In this document: one piece after another, positions 45,351-54,198 of the stretch
Layout: each line of letters begins with the position of its first letter
Position numbering within the stretch: the stretch's first letter is position 1
Assembly (NCBI RefSeq): GCF_900107925.1
Contig: NZ_FNUJ01000010.1
Location: forward strand, 248,001-312,000
Reading direction: 5' to 3'
Length of the DNA: 64,000 nucleotides
Origin: Amycolatopsis pretoriensis
GTDB taxonomy: Bacteria > Actinomycetota > Actinomycetes > Mycobacteriales > Pseudonocardiaceae
Position numbers and translations under genes: made by a program
The notes under the pieces: generated by a model
Databases searched by the model: none
What the model was told of the DNA's origin: nothing
What the model saw: only the letters and a program-made list of their open reading frames with translations

Positions 45351-45805
45351 GCACCACGATCACCGCCCGGCCGGGAACGCCGTTCATCGAGATCACGCGC
45401 GAGTTCGCGGCCCCGCCGTCGGCGGTCCTGCGCGCCCACACGGATCCCGAGCTGCTGGTGCAGTGGCTGGGCCCGCACGGGATGGAGATGGAGCTAGTGG
45501 AGTTCGACGCGAGATCAGGGGGTGGTTACGAGTACATCCACCGCGATTCCCGCGGCGAGTACCGCTTCCGCGGCGTGTACCACACGGTGAGCGCGGACCG
45601 GATCATCCAGACGTTCGAGTTCCTGGGCGCCCCGGGCGAAGTGACGTTGGAGTCGATGACGTTGACGGACCTCGACGGCCGAACGCGCGTGGTGACACAG
45701 TCGGTGTTCCCATCGGTATCGGCGCGCGACACGGCGTTGGAGAGTGGGATGAGCCGCGGGATCACGGAGTCGTTCGAGCGGCTCGACAAGGTGCTGGGGG
45801 ACTGA
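45347..45805 (+). CDS. SRPBCC (AHSA1-like) protein
   Basis: 152 residues. ITREFAAPPSAVLRAHTDPELLVQWLGP (ends: ITREFAAPPSAVLRAH and ELLVQWLGP) and GESGMSRGITESFERLDKVL-type C-terminal helix identify the hydrophobic-cavity START/Bet v1 fold of the AHSA1 group. It would bind a lipid or polyketide-like small molecule. The ArsR-SRPBCC pair is a common module in actinobacteria, with a RibD-like reductase here as third member. GTG 45347 overlaps the ArsR stop. Confidence 0.9.
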   Translation: MSTTITARPGTPFIEITREFAAPPSAVLRAHTDPELLVQWLGPHGMEMELVEFDARSGGGYEYIHRDSRGEYRFRGVYHTVSADRIIQTFEFLGAPGEVTLESMTLTDLDGRTRVVTQSVFPSVSARDTALESGMSRGITESFERLDKVLGD

Positions 45806-45806
45806 G

Positions 45807-46409
45807 ATGCCCAAGGTCGTCGCGAGTTTCTGCATGTCGCTGGACGGGTTCGTGGCACGCCCCGACGATTCGGTCGGGCCACTGTTCGACTGGTACACCG
45901 CCGGGGACGTCGAGGTCCCAATGGTGGGGTACCCGACGACATTCCGGGTGTCGCCTTCCAGTGCGGCGTACTTGTCGTCCTTTTTGGACATGGTTCGCGG
46001 CAGCGCTTTCGTCTGCGGGCGACGGGTTTTCGACTACACCCAGGGGTGGGGTGGACGTCCTCCTGGTGGGGGCGCGGCCTTCGTCGTCACTCATCGGCCT
46101 CCGCCTTCTTGGTCGTCTTCCGTTCTTGCGCCTTTCACTTTCGTTCCGGACGTAGCCCGGGCCGTCGAGCTGGCTGCGGCTGCCGGGGATGGGACTGTCG
46201 GGGTCTCGGGGCCTTCCATTGCCCGGCAGTGCTTGGAACTTGGGCTTCTCACTGAGGTTCGGATCGATCTTGTTCCTGTGTTCTTGGGTTCGGGGGTTCC
46301 TTACTTCGCTGGCCTCTCCCCTTCCTGCGCTTCGCTTGAACAGGTTGAGGTCGTGGTCGGGTCTGGCGTGACACACTTGGTTTACCGGGTCCATTACCCG
46401 CAGTCTTGA
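45807..46409 (+). CDS. RibD C-terminal/dihydrofolate reductase-fold protein
   Basis: 200 residues. KVVASFCMSLDGFVARPDDS, FVCGRRVFDYTQGWGG, FVVTHRPP and GVSGPSIARQCLELGLLTEVRIDLVPVFLGSG (ends GVSGPSIARQCLELG and DLVPVFLGSG) match the RibD_C family of NADPH-dependent reductases of unknown substrate. ATG 45807 follows GGGGAC, one base after the SRPBCC stop. The 3' half uses many T-ending codons (GTT, CTT, CCT, TCT) unlike its neighbours. Confidence 0.88.
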   Translation: MPKVVASFCMSLDGFVARPDDSVGPLFDWYTAGDVEVPMVGYPTTFRVSPSSAAYLSSFLDMVRGSAFVCGRRVFDYTQGWGGRPPGGGAAFVVTHRPPPSWSSSVLAPFTFVPDVARAVELAAAAGDGTVGVSGPSIARQCLELGLLTEVRIDLVPVFLGSGVPYFAGLSPSCASLEQVEVVVGSGVTHLVYRVHYPQS

Positions 46410-46511
46410 AGATGCCGCATCGATTCCCCACGCTTCGGTGCCTCTGGCGGACTTCGCTGGACCACCCGTTCGTGTGGTGATCATGCGTTCGAAGTCGGCT
46501 AACCTTGTTTT

Positions 46512-47735
46512 ATGGCAACGGAAGCGGCGTGGAAAGCGGATGCGATGGCTCTGGCCGATCGCATCTCCACTCTGCTTACTGTAGTGCGCTCCGCCGAGGC
46601 CGAGATCGGTGCGTTGCTGGCGGAGATCGAGTGCCGTGGGGTGATGGAGCTCTTCGGCTACCGCTCTGTCGCGCGTCTCTTCGAGCACCTGGCGGACGTC
46701 CCGAAGTCCGCCGCTGAAACGGTCGTCAAACGAGCCCGCTCCCTCCACCCCGGCCACCACCTGGACAGCCCTCCCGCAGTCGCCCCCGCCACCGCCGCCG
46801 CGGCTGCCGAGGGCCGCCTGAGCAACCCGATGATCGACACCATCGTCGGCGCCTTAACGCAGATCCCGCCCGAGCACCGCGAGGACGCCGAGCAGCACCT
46901 GCTCACCTTCGCTGACGAGGCAGGCCACAAGCAGGTCGCCGCCCTCGGGGCTCGCATCATCGCCCACCTCGACCCCGACGGCCCCGAACCCGACACCACG
47001 GAACCCGCCATCCCCAACCGGGAACTCTCCCTACGCCGCAAAAGAACCGGTATCTGGGAGCTGCACGGCCGTTTCGACGACGAAACGGGTTCTCGGGCCA
47101 GCACCCTCCTGGACGCTTTGGCCGAACGCCGCACCACGGACGAAGGCGGCGACCACCGTTCCCCACAGGAACGCTACGGCGACGCGTTCTCCGACGCGAT
47201 CGATCTGGCCCTCAACGCCCCGACGCTGCCGATGCAGGCGGGCGAGCGAGCCCACGTGATGGTCGCACTCCACCTCAACGATCTGAAGTCCGCAGTCGGC
47301 CAGGCAACACTCGGCGACACCGGCACAATCACGGCAGCCGAGGCCAGAATCCACGCCTGCGACAGCATGATCATCCCAGCAGTGCTAGGCGAGAAAAACG
47401 AGCCACTAAACCTGGGCCGCCTCCGCCGCCTGATCTCAGCGGGCTTACGCCGAGCGCTCTACCTGCGCGACCGAGGTTGCGCCTTCCCGGGCTGCCACCG
47501 CCCACCCCGGCATTGCCAGGGCCACCACATCCGCCACTGGGCCGAAGGCGGCCCGACGGACTTGGACAACCTGGTCCTGATGTGCGCCCACCACCACCGG
47601 TTACTGCACCGTTCAGGCTGGGAGGTCCGCATCGCCACCGACGGCCTTCCCGAGTTTCTCCCACCGGCATTCTTGGACAAGCGCCGAAAACCCAGGCGCA
47701 ACAACCTGCACCAGCCACTGCCGTTCGCGGCTTGA
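46512..47735 (+). CDS. DUF222 (13E12-repeat) protein with C-terminal HNH endonuclease domain
   Basis: 407 residues. The DUF222 part spans about residues 10-290 (MELFGYRSVARLFEHLADV, AERRTTDEGGDHRSPQERYGDAF). The HNH domain lies near residues 320-380: LRDRGCAFPGCHRPPRHCQ with a Cys pair, HHIRHWAEGG, DLDNLVLMCAHHHRLLH. This is the large actinobacterial REP13E12-like family, spread in many copies per genome and linked with mobile DNA. TTGTTTTATG has no Shine-Dalgarno sequence, and a leaderless transcript is likely. Base composition is less G-rich at the 3' end. Confidence 0.9.
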   Translation: MATEAAWKADAMALADRISTLLTVVRSAEAEIGALLAEIECRGVMELFGYRSVARLFEHLADVPKSAAETVVKRARSLHPGHHLDSPPAVAPATAAAAAEGRLSNPMIDTIVGALTQIPPEHREDAEQHLLTFADEAGHKQVAALGARIIAHLDPDGPEPDTTEPAIPNRELSLRRKRTGIWELHGRFDDETGSRASTLLDALAERRTTDEGGDHRSPQERYGDAFSDAIDLALNAPTLPMQAGERAHVMVALHLNDLKSAVGQATLGDTGTITAAEARIHACDSMIIPAVLGEKNEPLNLGRLRRLISAGLRRALYLRDRGCAFPGCHRPPRHCQGHHIRHWAEGGPTDLDNLVLMCAHHHRLLHRSGWEVRIATDGLPEFLPPAFLDKRRKPRRNNLHQPLPFAA

Positions 47736-48850
47736 GACAACCGAAGATGGCAAAGGCCCGCAGCCACCGGCTACGGGCCTACACCCACGTCCAGATCAGG
47801 AACCCGCCCCAACACACGAAGTCCGCTCATCCCACCAGAATTCCCAGCCGGCACGCCCCTCCCCCGAGCAGGGCAGTCAACAACGCCGCTCCGACCAAAC
47901 GCCAACAGACAACGACTCCGCTCCCCGAACCCCAACTATCCGAGCACACCCACCGGCTGACAGAGATCCACCCACCAACACTGGCCACACCGACCACCAG
48001 CTACCAGCTACCGGCACCAGTCCTAGAACCGCAGCCGCCCAGCAGCGCAGCGACCCCGGCCGCACTCCCCGTCCTCCGCCCGCCGCTCCGACTGGAAGCC
48101 ATCGGGCACCGACTCCAGTCCCGGCCCCTGCGCACCCCAGCGACACCGACCGCCTACAGAGCTGCCCTCGCCAACGCCAGCCACCTACCAGCTACTGGCA
48201 CCGATCCCCGCAACGGCCCAGCGGCGCAGCAACCCGGCCGCACTTCCCCGCCTACAACTGCCGCTGCAACCGAATGCCATCCGGCACCGCCCCCGTCCCG
48301 GAACCCCCGCAACACAACCCGCCTGCAGGACTCGACTCACCAACGCCAGCCACCTCGCCTGCCGGCTACTGCCACCAGTCCCCGCAACCGCAGGTGCCTT
48401 CGCAGCGAAGCGACCCCAGCCGCACTTCCCGCCTACCGCCGTCGCTCCGACTCAAAGCCGACCAGGCGTCAACTCCAGACGCAAGTCCGCAGCAACCCAG
48501 CAACTCCAACCGCCTACAGAGCTCCGCCCGCCGGCGACACCACGCGGCACGCCACCAACCAACCGCAGGCAGCCCCTCCAGACCAGGCCGGCGAGCCCCC
48601 ACCACCCGGTAGAGCCACCCCGGCAGACCATCTCCAGCTCAGCCGGCAGCACAGCACCACCACCACCACCACCGACCCGAGCCTCACCAGTCAGTCACTC
48701 CGACAGCGATCGTCGCCGCCCACCTGCAGAAAGCCACGCCGACCAGCCAGCGGCCGACCAAGCCCCGCCAGTCAGTCACTCGGCAGCTCTTCCCGGCAGC
48801 GACCATCGCCGCCCAGCGGCCGGCCGAACCATCAGCCGGCCACCGAACCC
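47736..48850. other. Gene-free interval with strong strand asymmetry
   Basis: The plus strand is C- and A-rich and notably poor in G, unlike the rest of the window. Stop-poor frames run through it on both strands but give low-complexity Pro/Thr/Ser/Ala protein without domains, starts or ribosome binding sites, so they are composition artefacts. It contains degenerate repeats of about 180 bp and an ACC microsatellite (about 48653-48675). It follows the HNH gene, which may be linked to its origin. Confidence 0.7.
48000..48535 (+). repeat. Three degenerate tandem copies of an approximately 180-bp unit
   Basis: Anchor segments recur in the same order: CCRGCTACYGSCACC near 48004, 48187 and 48361; GACCCCGGCCGCACT-like near 48050, 48231 and 48411; and CCGCCTACAGAGCT-like near 48150, 48320 and 48510. 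Spacing is about 180 bp. Divergence between copies is substantial, so the array is old. Confidence 0.6.
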
Positions 48851-49435
48851 CTACTCCCCCACCTCAGCCAAAAGCTGAGCAAAGGGAACAAACCCCGCCC
48901 CCTCATCACCACCAACCCGACCATCCACAGCCGAAGCCAGCTCAGCCCCGGCCTTCTCGATCCGCCGCTGCAAGGCCCCCTCCCCGCTCCCCCAATCCGA
49001 AGAAGCGGCATAAACCCCCGTAGCCACCGGATCCGCCTTCAAGTACCCGAACAACGGCCGCAACTGGTAGTCCAACACCAACGAGTGCCGCTCGGTCCCG
49101 CCAGTGGCACCCAACAGCACCGGCTTCCCCACCAGCGAGTCCGCGTCCAGCACGTCGAAGAACGACTTGAACAACCCGCTGTACCCGGCCGTGAACACGG
49201 GAGTCACCACGATCAGCCCATCAGCGGAGACCACCGTCGAAATCGCCGCCTGCAGAGCCGGACTCGGGAACCCCGTCAGCAGGTTCTTGGTCACGTCCAG
49301 AGCGACGTCCCGCAGCTCCACCACCGAAACCGTGGAACCGGGAGAAGCAGCCACCGTGGCCGCCGCCAGCCGATCCGCCAGCAACCGGGACGACGACGGC
49401 ACCGACAACCCCGCCGTCACCACCGCGAGCTTCAT
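48851..49435 (-). CDS. NADPH-dependent FMN reductase (CE1759 family)
   Basis: 194 residues, flavodoxin-like: KLAVVTAGLSVPSSSRLLADRLAAA phosphate loop (ends KLAVVTAGLS and SSRLLADRL), then VTPVFTAGYSGLFKSFFDVLD and LLGATGGTERHSLVLDYQLRPLF (ends LLGATGGTERHSL and QLRPLF). It supplies reduced FMN to the LLM-class oxidase encoded just upstream, whose stop overlaps this ATG (ATGA at 49432-49435). The two form a two-component monooxygenase whose substrate is unknown. Confidence 0.88.
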   Translation of the reverse strand: MKLAVVTAGLSVPSSSRLLADRLAAATVAASPGSTVSVVELRDVALDVTKNLLTGFPSPALQAAISTVVSADGLIVVTPVFTAGYSGLFKSFFDVLDADSLVGKPVLLGATGGTERHSLVLDYQLRPLFGYLKADPVATGVYAASSDWGSGEGALQRRIEKAGAELASAVDGRVGGDEGAGFVPFAQLLAEVGE

Positions 49436-50520
49436 TCCGACACCTCCGAGAACGACGACGAAGACAAAGAAGCGTGCGTAGGCGCCTCGGGCACGTGAGC
49501 CGGCCGCATGGAGTCCAGCTCCTTGCGCAGCACCGGGACCACCTCCGACCCCAGCAGATCCAACTGCTCCAGCACCGTCTTCAGCGGCAACCCCGCGTGG
49601 TCCATCAAGAACAGCTGCCGCTGGTAGTCACCGAAGTGCTCGCGGAACGTCAGCGTCTTGTCGATGACCTCCTGCGGGCTGCCCACCGTCAACGGTGTCT
49701 GGTCGGTGAACTCCTCCAGCGTCGGCCCGTGGCCGTACACCGGTGCGTTGTCGAAGTACGGCCGGAACTCCTTCCACGCGTCCTGCGACCTCGGGCGGAT
49801 GAACGCCTGCCCACCCAGCCCGACGATCGCCTGGTCCGCCGCACCGTGGCCGTAGTGCTCGAAGCGCTGTCGATAAAACGCGATCAGCTGCTGGAAGTGG
49901 GACGTCGGCCAGAAGATGTGGTTGGCGAAGAAGCCGTCTCCGTAGAACGCGGCCTGCTCGGCGATCTCCGGACTGCGGATCGACCCGTGCCACACGAACG
50001 GCGGCACCCCGTCGAGCGGCCGGGGCGTCGAGGTGAACCCCTGCAGCGGGGTGCGGAACTTGCCGGACCAGTCGACGACGTCCTCGCGCCACAGCCGGCG
50101 CAGCAGGGCGTACTTCTCGATCGCGAGGGGGATGCCCTGGCGGATGTCCTCGCCGAACCACGGGTACACCGGGCCCGTGTTGCCGCGGCCCATCATCAGG
50201 TCGACGCGGCCGTCGGCCAGGTGCTGGAGCATCGCGAAGTCCTCGGCGATCTTCACCGGGTCGTTCGTCGTGATGAGCGTCGTCGATGTCGACAAGATGA
50301 TTTTGGACGTCTGCGCCGCGATGTACCCCAGCATCGTCGTGGGTGACGACGGTACGAACGGCGGGTTGTGGTGCTCGCCCGTCGCGAAGACGTCGAGGCC
50401 GACCTCCTCCGCCTTCAGCGCGATGCGGACCATCGCCTTGATCCGCTCGTGCTCCGTCGGCGTGGTGCCGTTGGTGGGATCGGTCGTGACGTCGCCCACC
50501 GAAAAGATTCCGAACTGCAT
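49432..50520 (-). CDS. LLM-class flavin-dependent oxidoreductase (CE1758 family)
   Basis: 362 residues, bacterial-luciferase TIM barrel: FGIFSVGDVTTDPTNG at the N-terminus, ATGEHHNPPFVPSSPTTM, LADGRVDLMMGRGNTGPVYPWFG and PPFVWHGSIRSPEIAEQAA. The CE1758 group always pairs with a CE1759 FMN reductase, as here. Start ATG 50520. Expected role: oxygenation or desulfurisation of a small organic compound with FMNH2. Confidence 0.9.
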   Translation of the reverse strand: MQFGIFSVGDVTTDPTNGTTPTEHERIKAMVRIALKAEEVGLDVFATGEHHNPPFVPSSPTTMLGYIAAQTSKIILSTSTTLITTNDPVKIAEDFAMLQHLADGRVDLMMGRGNTGPVYPWFGEDIRQGIPLAIEKYALLRRLWREDVVDWSGKFRTPLQGFTSTPRPLDGVPPFVWHGSIRSPEIAEQAAFYGDGFFANHIFWPTSHFQQLIAFYRQRFEHYGHGAADQAIVGLGGQAFIRPRSQDAWKEFRPYFDNAPVYGHGPTLEEFTDQTPLTVGSPQEVIDKTLTFREHFGDYQRQLFLMDHAGLPLKTVLEQLDLLGSEVVPVLRKELDSMRPAHVPEAPTHASLSSSSFSEVSE

Positions 50521-50628
50521 GACCTGACTCCCTTCGCGAGCCCCATCTTACATGCGCGTTCAACTACTTCCAAGCAAGAGATATTCCGGCCGTCAATGCC
50601 CTGGAGGGCACCAAGTAAGGTCAAGGAC

Positions 50629-51984
50629 ATGGACGCGGAGCTCGGTCGGCTGGGTCTGGCAGAACGTTCGGTACGACTTCTCACGGGCCGCGACATCTGG
50701 GGTTCGATCACCCCATTGCTCGCGCCCCGCCGGAACCTGGTGGCGGCCTTCGGCCACGTCGGGCCCGGCGCGGCCGCCCTGTTGCCGCTGCAGCCCGGCG
50801 ACACCCTGATCACGGACGCGAGCCTGGACACGGTGCTGTCCGGCGCGACGAGCCCGCACGCCCTGCTGCACTGGGTGAAGGCGGGCGTGATCGTGCACTC
50901 GCTGCGCGGGCTGAACGCGAAGCTGGTGATCGCCGAGGATGACCCGTCGTTCGTGGTCGTCGGCTCGGCCGACGTCACCGCCGCCGGGCCGCGGCAGCTG
51001 TTCGAGGCGGTCACGCTCTCGCACGAGAAGCACACCGTGGAAGAGGCCCAGGAGGCCTGGCTCGAGTGGTGCGACCTCGCCGGTCCCGCGCTGACGGCGG
51101 GTGACCTGGAGCCGCTCCTCGAGCAGTACGGCGCCGGCAAGCCGGTCACCGCGCAGCGTCCCGCGGCACCCGCGCGCCCGGCGGCGCCGAGCCGTCCGGT
51201 GGTCACCAGCCGCCCGGCCACGCCGGTCCGGCCCGCCGCCGCGACACCGCCGCCGTCACCGGTCCGCCCGGCCGTGCCCGCGCCGTCGCCGGTGCGCCCG
51301 GCCGCTCCCCCTTCCCCGGTGCGCCCGGCACCGGCCGAGACCGCCGCGCCGACCGAAACGGACACGCCCGCCGCCGCCCAGGACTCGCCCGCTCCCGAGG
51401 AGACCCCCGCGGCCACCAGCGCGACCTCGGAACCGGTTGCGGCGGCCGAGCCCGAAACCGCCGAGGTCGAAGCCACCGACGTGCCGCGCCCGAACTGGCC
51501 GCGCCCGGCGGAGCTGTACCTCGTCAGCCTCGTCGAAGGCGGCGAGCCGTCGGCCGAAGCCGAGTACCGCCTCGAAGAGCTCTCGCGCGAGTACACCCAC
51601 CCCGGCGAGAACGGCGAACTCCCGTTCCGCGTCGAGCTGTTCTGGGCCGACGACGGCCAGGGCCAGGACCCGCCGCGCACGCTGCGCGCGGGCGTGCACG
51701 TGATCCGCGTCTACAGCCAGAAGCAGGGCCGGGCCCTGGTCGGGTCGCGGATCGAGGCCCCCGGTCTCGTGCTGCAGGCCTACACCGACGAGTTCGCCTA
51801 CCCGCGCCGCACGTACTGCTACATCCTGACCCGGGAGCCGGCCGCGCGGCCGGCGTTCGGCGACCTCCGCAAGGGTCTCGCCACGATCGGCGAAAAGCCG
51901 AACTTCCGGAACAGCTTCCAGGTCCCGCGGAAGATCGAAGCCCTGCTGAGCCTGTGGCCCGACCTGGGGTACGACGCCCGTTAG
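50629..51984 (+). CDS. PLD-like domain protein with a long Pro/Ala/Thr linker and conserved C-terminal domain
   Basis: 451 residues. The N-terminal 165 residues resemble a phospholipase D-like half domain (NLVAAFGHVGPGAAALLPL, GVIVHSLRGLNAKLVIAEDD, VVVGSADVT), but the HxK box reads NAK, so the catalytic His is replaced by Asn. Residues about 170-285 are low-complexity PVRPA-type repeats. The C-terminal 160 residues (AELYLVSLVEGGEPSAEAEYRLEEL, HVIRVYSQKQGRALVG, quoted in parts) form an unrecognised conserved domain. ATG 50629 follows AAGGTCAAGG. A non-enzymatic DNA- or lipid-associated role is possible. Lies directly upstream of parE. Confidence 0.7.
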   Translation: MDAELGRLGLAERSVRLLTGRDIWGSITPLLAPRRNLVAAFGHVGPGAAALLPLQPGDTLITDASLDTVLSGATSPHALLHWVKAGVIVHSLRGLNAKLVIAEDDPSFVVVGSADVTAAGPRQLFEAVTLSHEKHTVEEAQEAWLEWCDLAGPALTAGDLEPLLEQYGAGKPVTAQRPAAPARPAAPSRPVVTSRPATPVRPAAATPPPSPVRPAVPAPSPVRPAAPPSPVRPAPAETAAPTETDTPAAAQDSPAPEETPAATSATSEPVAAAEPETAEVEATDVPRPNWPRPAELYLVSLVEGGEPSAEAEYRLEELSREYTHPGENGELPFRVELFWADDGQGQDPPRTLRAGVHVIRVYSQKQGRALVGSRIEAPGLVLQAYTDEFAYPRRTYCYILTREPAARPAFGDLRKGLATIGEKPNFRNSFQVPRKIEALLSLWPDLGYDAR

Positions 51985-52118
51985 GGGGCGGCGCGCGCCA
52001 CACCCGGGGCGACAGGGCGCGGAAACTGTCGGGGCGGGCGGATATCCTGCAGTACGGTGCAGGCCAGTCCGCACCGCCACCAGCACTTTCGCGAGCCACG
52101 ATCCGGGAGAACGACCCT

Positions 52119-54170
52119 GTGACTGCCGAGACCTTGTACGGGGCCGATGACCTGACCCACCTCGAGGGTCTCGAAGCCGTCCGCAAACGCCCCGGGATGT
52201 ACATCGGTTCCACCGACAGCCGGGGCATCAACCACCTCTTCTCCGAGGTGGTGGACAACTCGACGGACGAGGGTGTCGCCGGCCACGCGACGAAGATCGT
52301 CGTAACCCTGCACGCCGACGGCAGCGTCCAGGTCGACGACGACGGCCGCGGCATCCCCACCGGCACCCACGCCAAGTCCGGTTTGTCCGGCGTCGAACTG
52401 GTGCTGACGCGCCTGCACGCCGGCGGCAAGTTCGGCGGCTCCGGCTACAAGACCTCCGGCGGCCTGCACGGCGTCGGCGCTTCGGCGGTCAACGCGCTGT
52501 CGCACCGCTTCGACGTCACGGTGAAGCAAGAGGGCAAGGTCCACCAGATGTCGTTCAAGCACGGCATCCCCGGCACCTTCGACGCACCCGGCCCGAAGGC
52601 GAAGTTCACCCGCCGGTCCGGGCTGAACCTCGTCGGCAAGATGAAGCGCGGCGAGCGCTCGGGCACGTCGATCCGCTACTGGTACGACGCGCGCTACTTC
52701 GAGTCCGGCGCGGCGCTGGACGTCGAGGGCGTGCGGGCGAAGCTGCGCAACACCGCTTTCCTCGTCCCGGGCGTCACGTACGTGCTGCGCACGGCGATCG
52801 AAGACACGATCAACGAAGAGACGTTCCACTTCCCGCACGGCCTGGCCGACATGGTCGACTTCCTGACCCCGTCGGGCGACAAGCCGGTCTGCGGCACGCT
52901 GCTGATCACCGGCGAAGGCACGTACAAGGAGAACGCGGCCGACGCCGCCGGCGTCATGCAGTCCAATGTGGAGCGTCACGCCGAGGTCGAGGTGGCGCTG
53001 CGCTGGGGCACCGGCTACGAGCGCACGGTCGAGTGCTTCACCAACACGATCCGCAACGTCCACGGCGGCACGCACCGGCGCGGCTTCGACCGCGCGGTCA
53101 CGAAGGCGTTGCAGGAGGCCATCTCCAAGACCCGCGGGCTGCTCAAGCCCAAGGAGGACATGCCGACGATCGAGGACGTCCTCGAGGGCATGACCGCCGT
53201 CGTGCACGTCCGGCTGCCGGAGCCGCAGTTCACGTCGCAGACGAAGGACGAGCTGTCCACCGCCGGGATCACCCGGGTGCTGCAGGGCATCGTCGACAAG
53301 CACGTCAAGGCCTGGACCGAAGACCGCAAGACGAAGTCCGAAGCCAAGGTCGTGCTGCAGAAGGTCGTCGACGCCGCGCGCGTCCGGCTGACGCAGAAGC
53401 AGCAGAAGGACGCGGCAAGGCGCAAGACCGCGCTCGAAGGCGCGGCGATGCCGCCGAAGCTGGTCGACTGCCGCACCACCGGCGTCTCGCGCAGCGAACT
53501 GTTCCTCGTCGAGGGTGACAGCGCGCTGGGGTCGGCCCGGATGGCGCGCGTGTCGGAGTACCAGGCGCTGCTGCCGTTGCGGGGCAAGATCCTGAACGTG
53601 CAGAAGGCGTCCCTGGGCGACACGCTGAAGAACGCCGAGATCGCGTCGATCGTGCAGGTCCTCGGCGCGGGCACCGGTCGCACGTTCGACCTCACGACCA
53701 TGCGCTACGGCCGCGTGATCCTGATGGCGGACGCGGATGTCGACGGTTCGCACATCCGCACGCTGCTGATCACGCTGTTCGCGAAGTACATGCGCCCGGT
53801 GATCGAGGACGGCCGGCTGTACGCGGCGATGCCGCCGTTGCACAAGCTCGTCACGAAGGGCCGCAACCCGGAGACGCACTTCACCTACACCCAGCAGGAG
53901 ATGGAGACGAAGTTCGCCGAGCTGGAGAAGGCCGGCAAGAACATCGTCACCCCGGTGCCGCGGTTCAAGGGTCTCGGCGAGATGGACGCCGACGAGCTGT
54001 GGGAGACCACGATGAACCCGGCCACCCGCTCGGTCCGCCGGATCACCATGGACGACGTCGAAGCCGCCGAAGGCGCGCTGGAACTGCTGATGGGCGAGAA
54101 GGTCGAGCCCCGGCGGAACTGGCTGGTCGCCTCCTCGGACCGGATCGACCGCGAAGCCATCGACGCGTAA
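52119..54170 (+). CDS. parE: Topoisomerase IV subunit B (ParE)
   Basis: 683 residues: GHKL ATPase domain (LEAVRKRPGMYIGST, VDDDGRGIPTGTH, SGGLHGVGASAVNAL), transducer, and TOPRIM domain (LVEGDSALGSARMAR, MADADVDGSHIRTLL). It ends with the short type IIA C-terminus (RFKGLGEMDADELWET). This is the second, ParE-type copy in actinobacteria that also carry gyrB near dnaA; it sits in an operon with parC. Start GTG 52119 with GGGAGA 9 nt upstream. Together they decatenate chromosomes at division. Confidence 0.9.
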   Translation: MTAETLYGADDLTHLEGLEAVRKRPGMYIGSTDSRGINHLFSEVVDNSTDEGVAGHATKIVVTLHADGSVQVDDDGRGIPTGTHAKSGLSGVELVLTRLHAGGKFGGSGYKTSGGLHGVGASAVNALSHRFDVTVKQEGKVHQMSFKHGIPGTFDAPGPKAKFTRRSGLNLVGKMKRGERSGTSIRYWYDARYFESGAALDVEGVRAKLRNTAFLVPGVTYVLRTAIEDTINEETFHFPHGLADMVDFLTPSGDKPVCGTLLITGEGTYKENAADAAGVMQSNVERHAEVEVALRWGTGYERTVECFTNTIRNVHGGTHRRGFDRAVTKALQEAISKTRGLLKPKEDMPTIEDVLEGMTAVVHVRLPEPQFTSQTKDELSTAGITRVLQGIVDKHVKAWTEDRKTKSEAKVVLQKVVDAARVRLTQKQQKDAARRKTALEGAAMPPKLVDCRTTGVSRSELFLVEGDSALGSARMARVSEYQALLPLRGKILNVQKASLGDTLKNAEIASIVQVLGAGTGRTFDLTTMRYGRVILMADADVDGSHIRTLLITLFAKYMRPVIEDGRLYAAMPPLHKLVTKGRNPETHFTYTQQEMETKFAELEKAGKNIVTPVPRFKGLGEMDADELWETTMNPATRSVRRITMDDVEAAEGALELLMGEKVEPRRNWLVASSDRIDREAIDA

Positions 54171-54198
54171 TTTTTCTTAGCTACCAAGGAGTTCTGCC

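Noticed and set aside
47477..49498. 673-codon plus-strand frame across the gene-free interval
   Set aside because: Pro/Thr/Ser low-complexity product, no start signals, overlaps the HNH gene and the FMN reductase gene on the other strand; explained by the scarcity of G (and thus of TAG/TGA).
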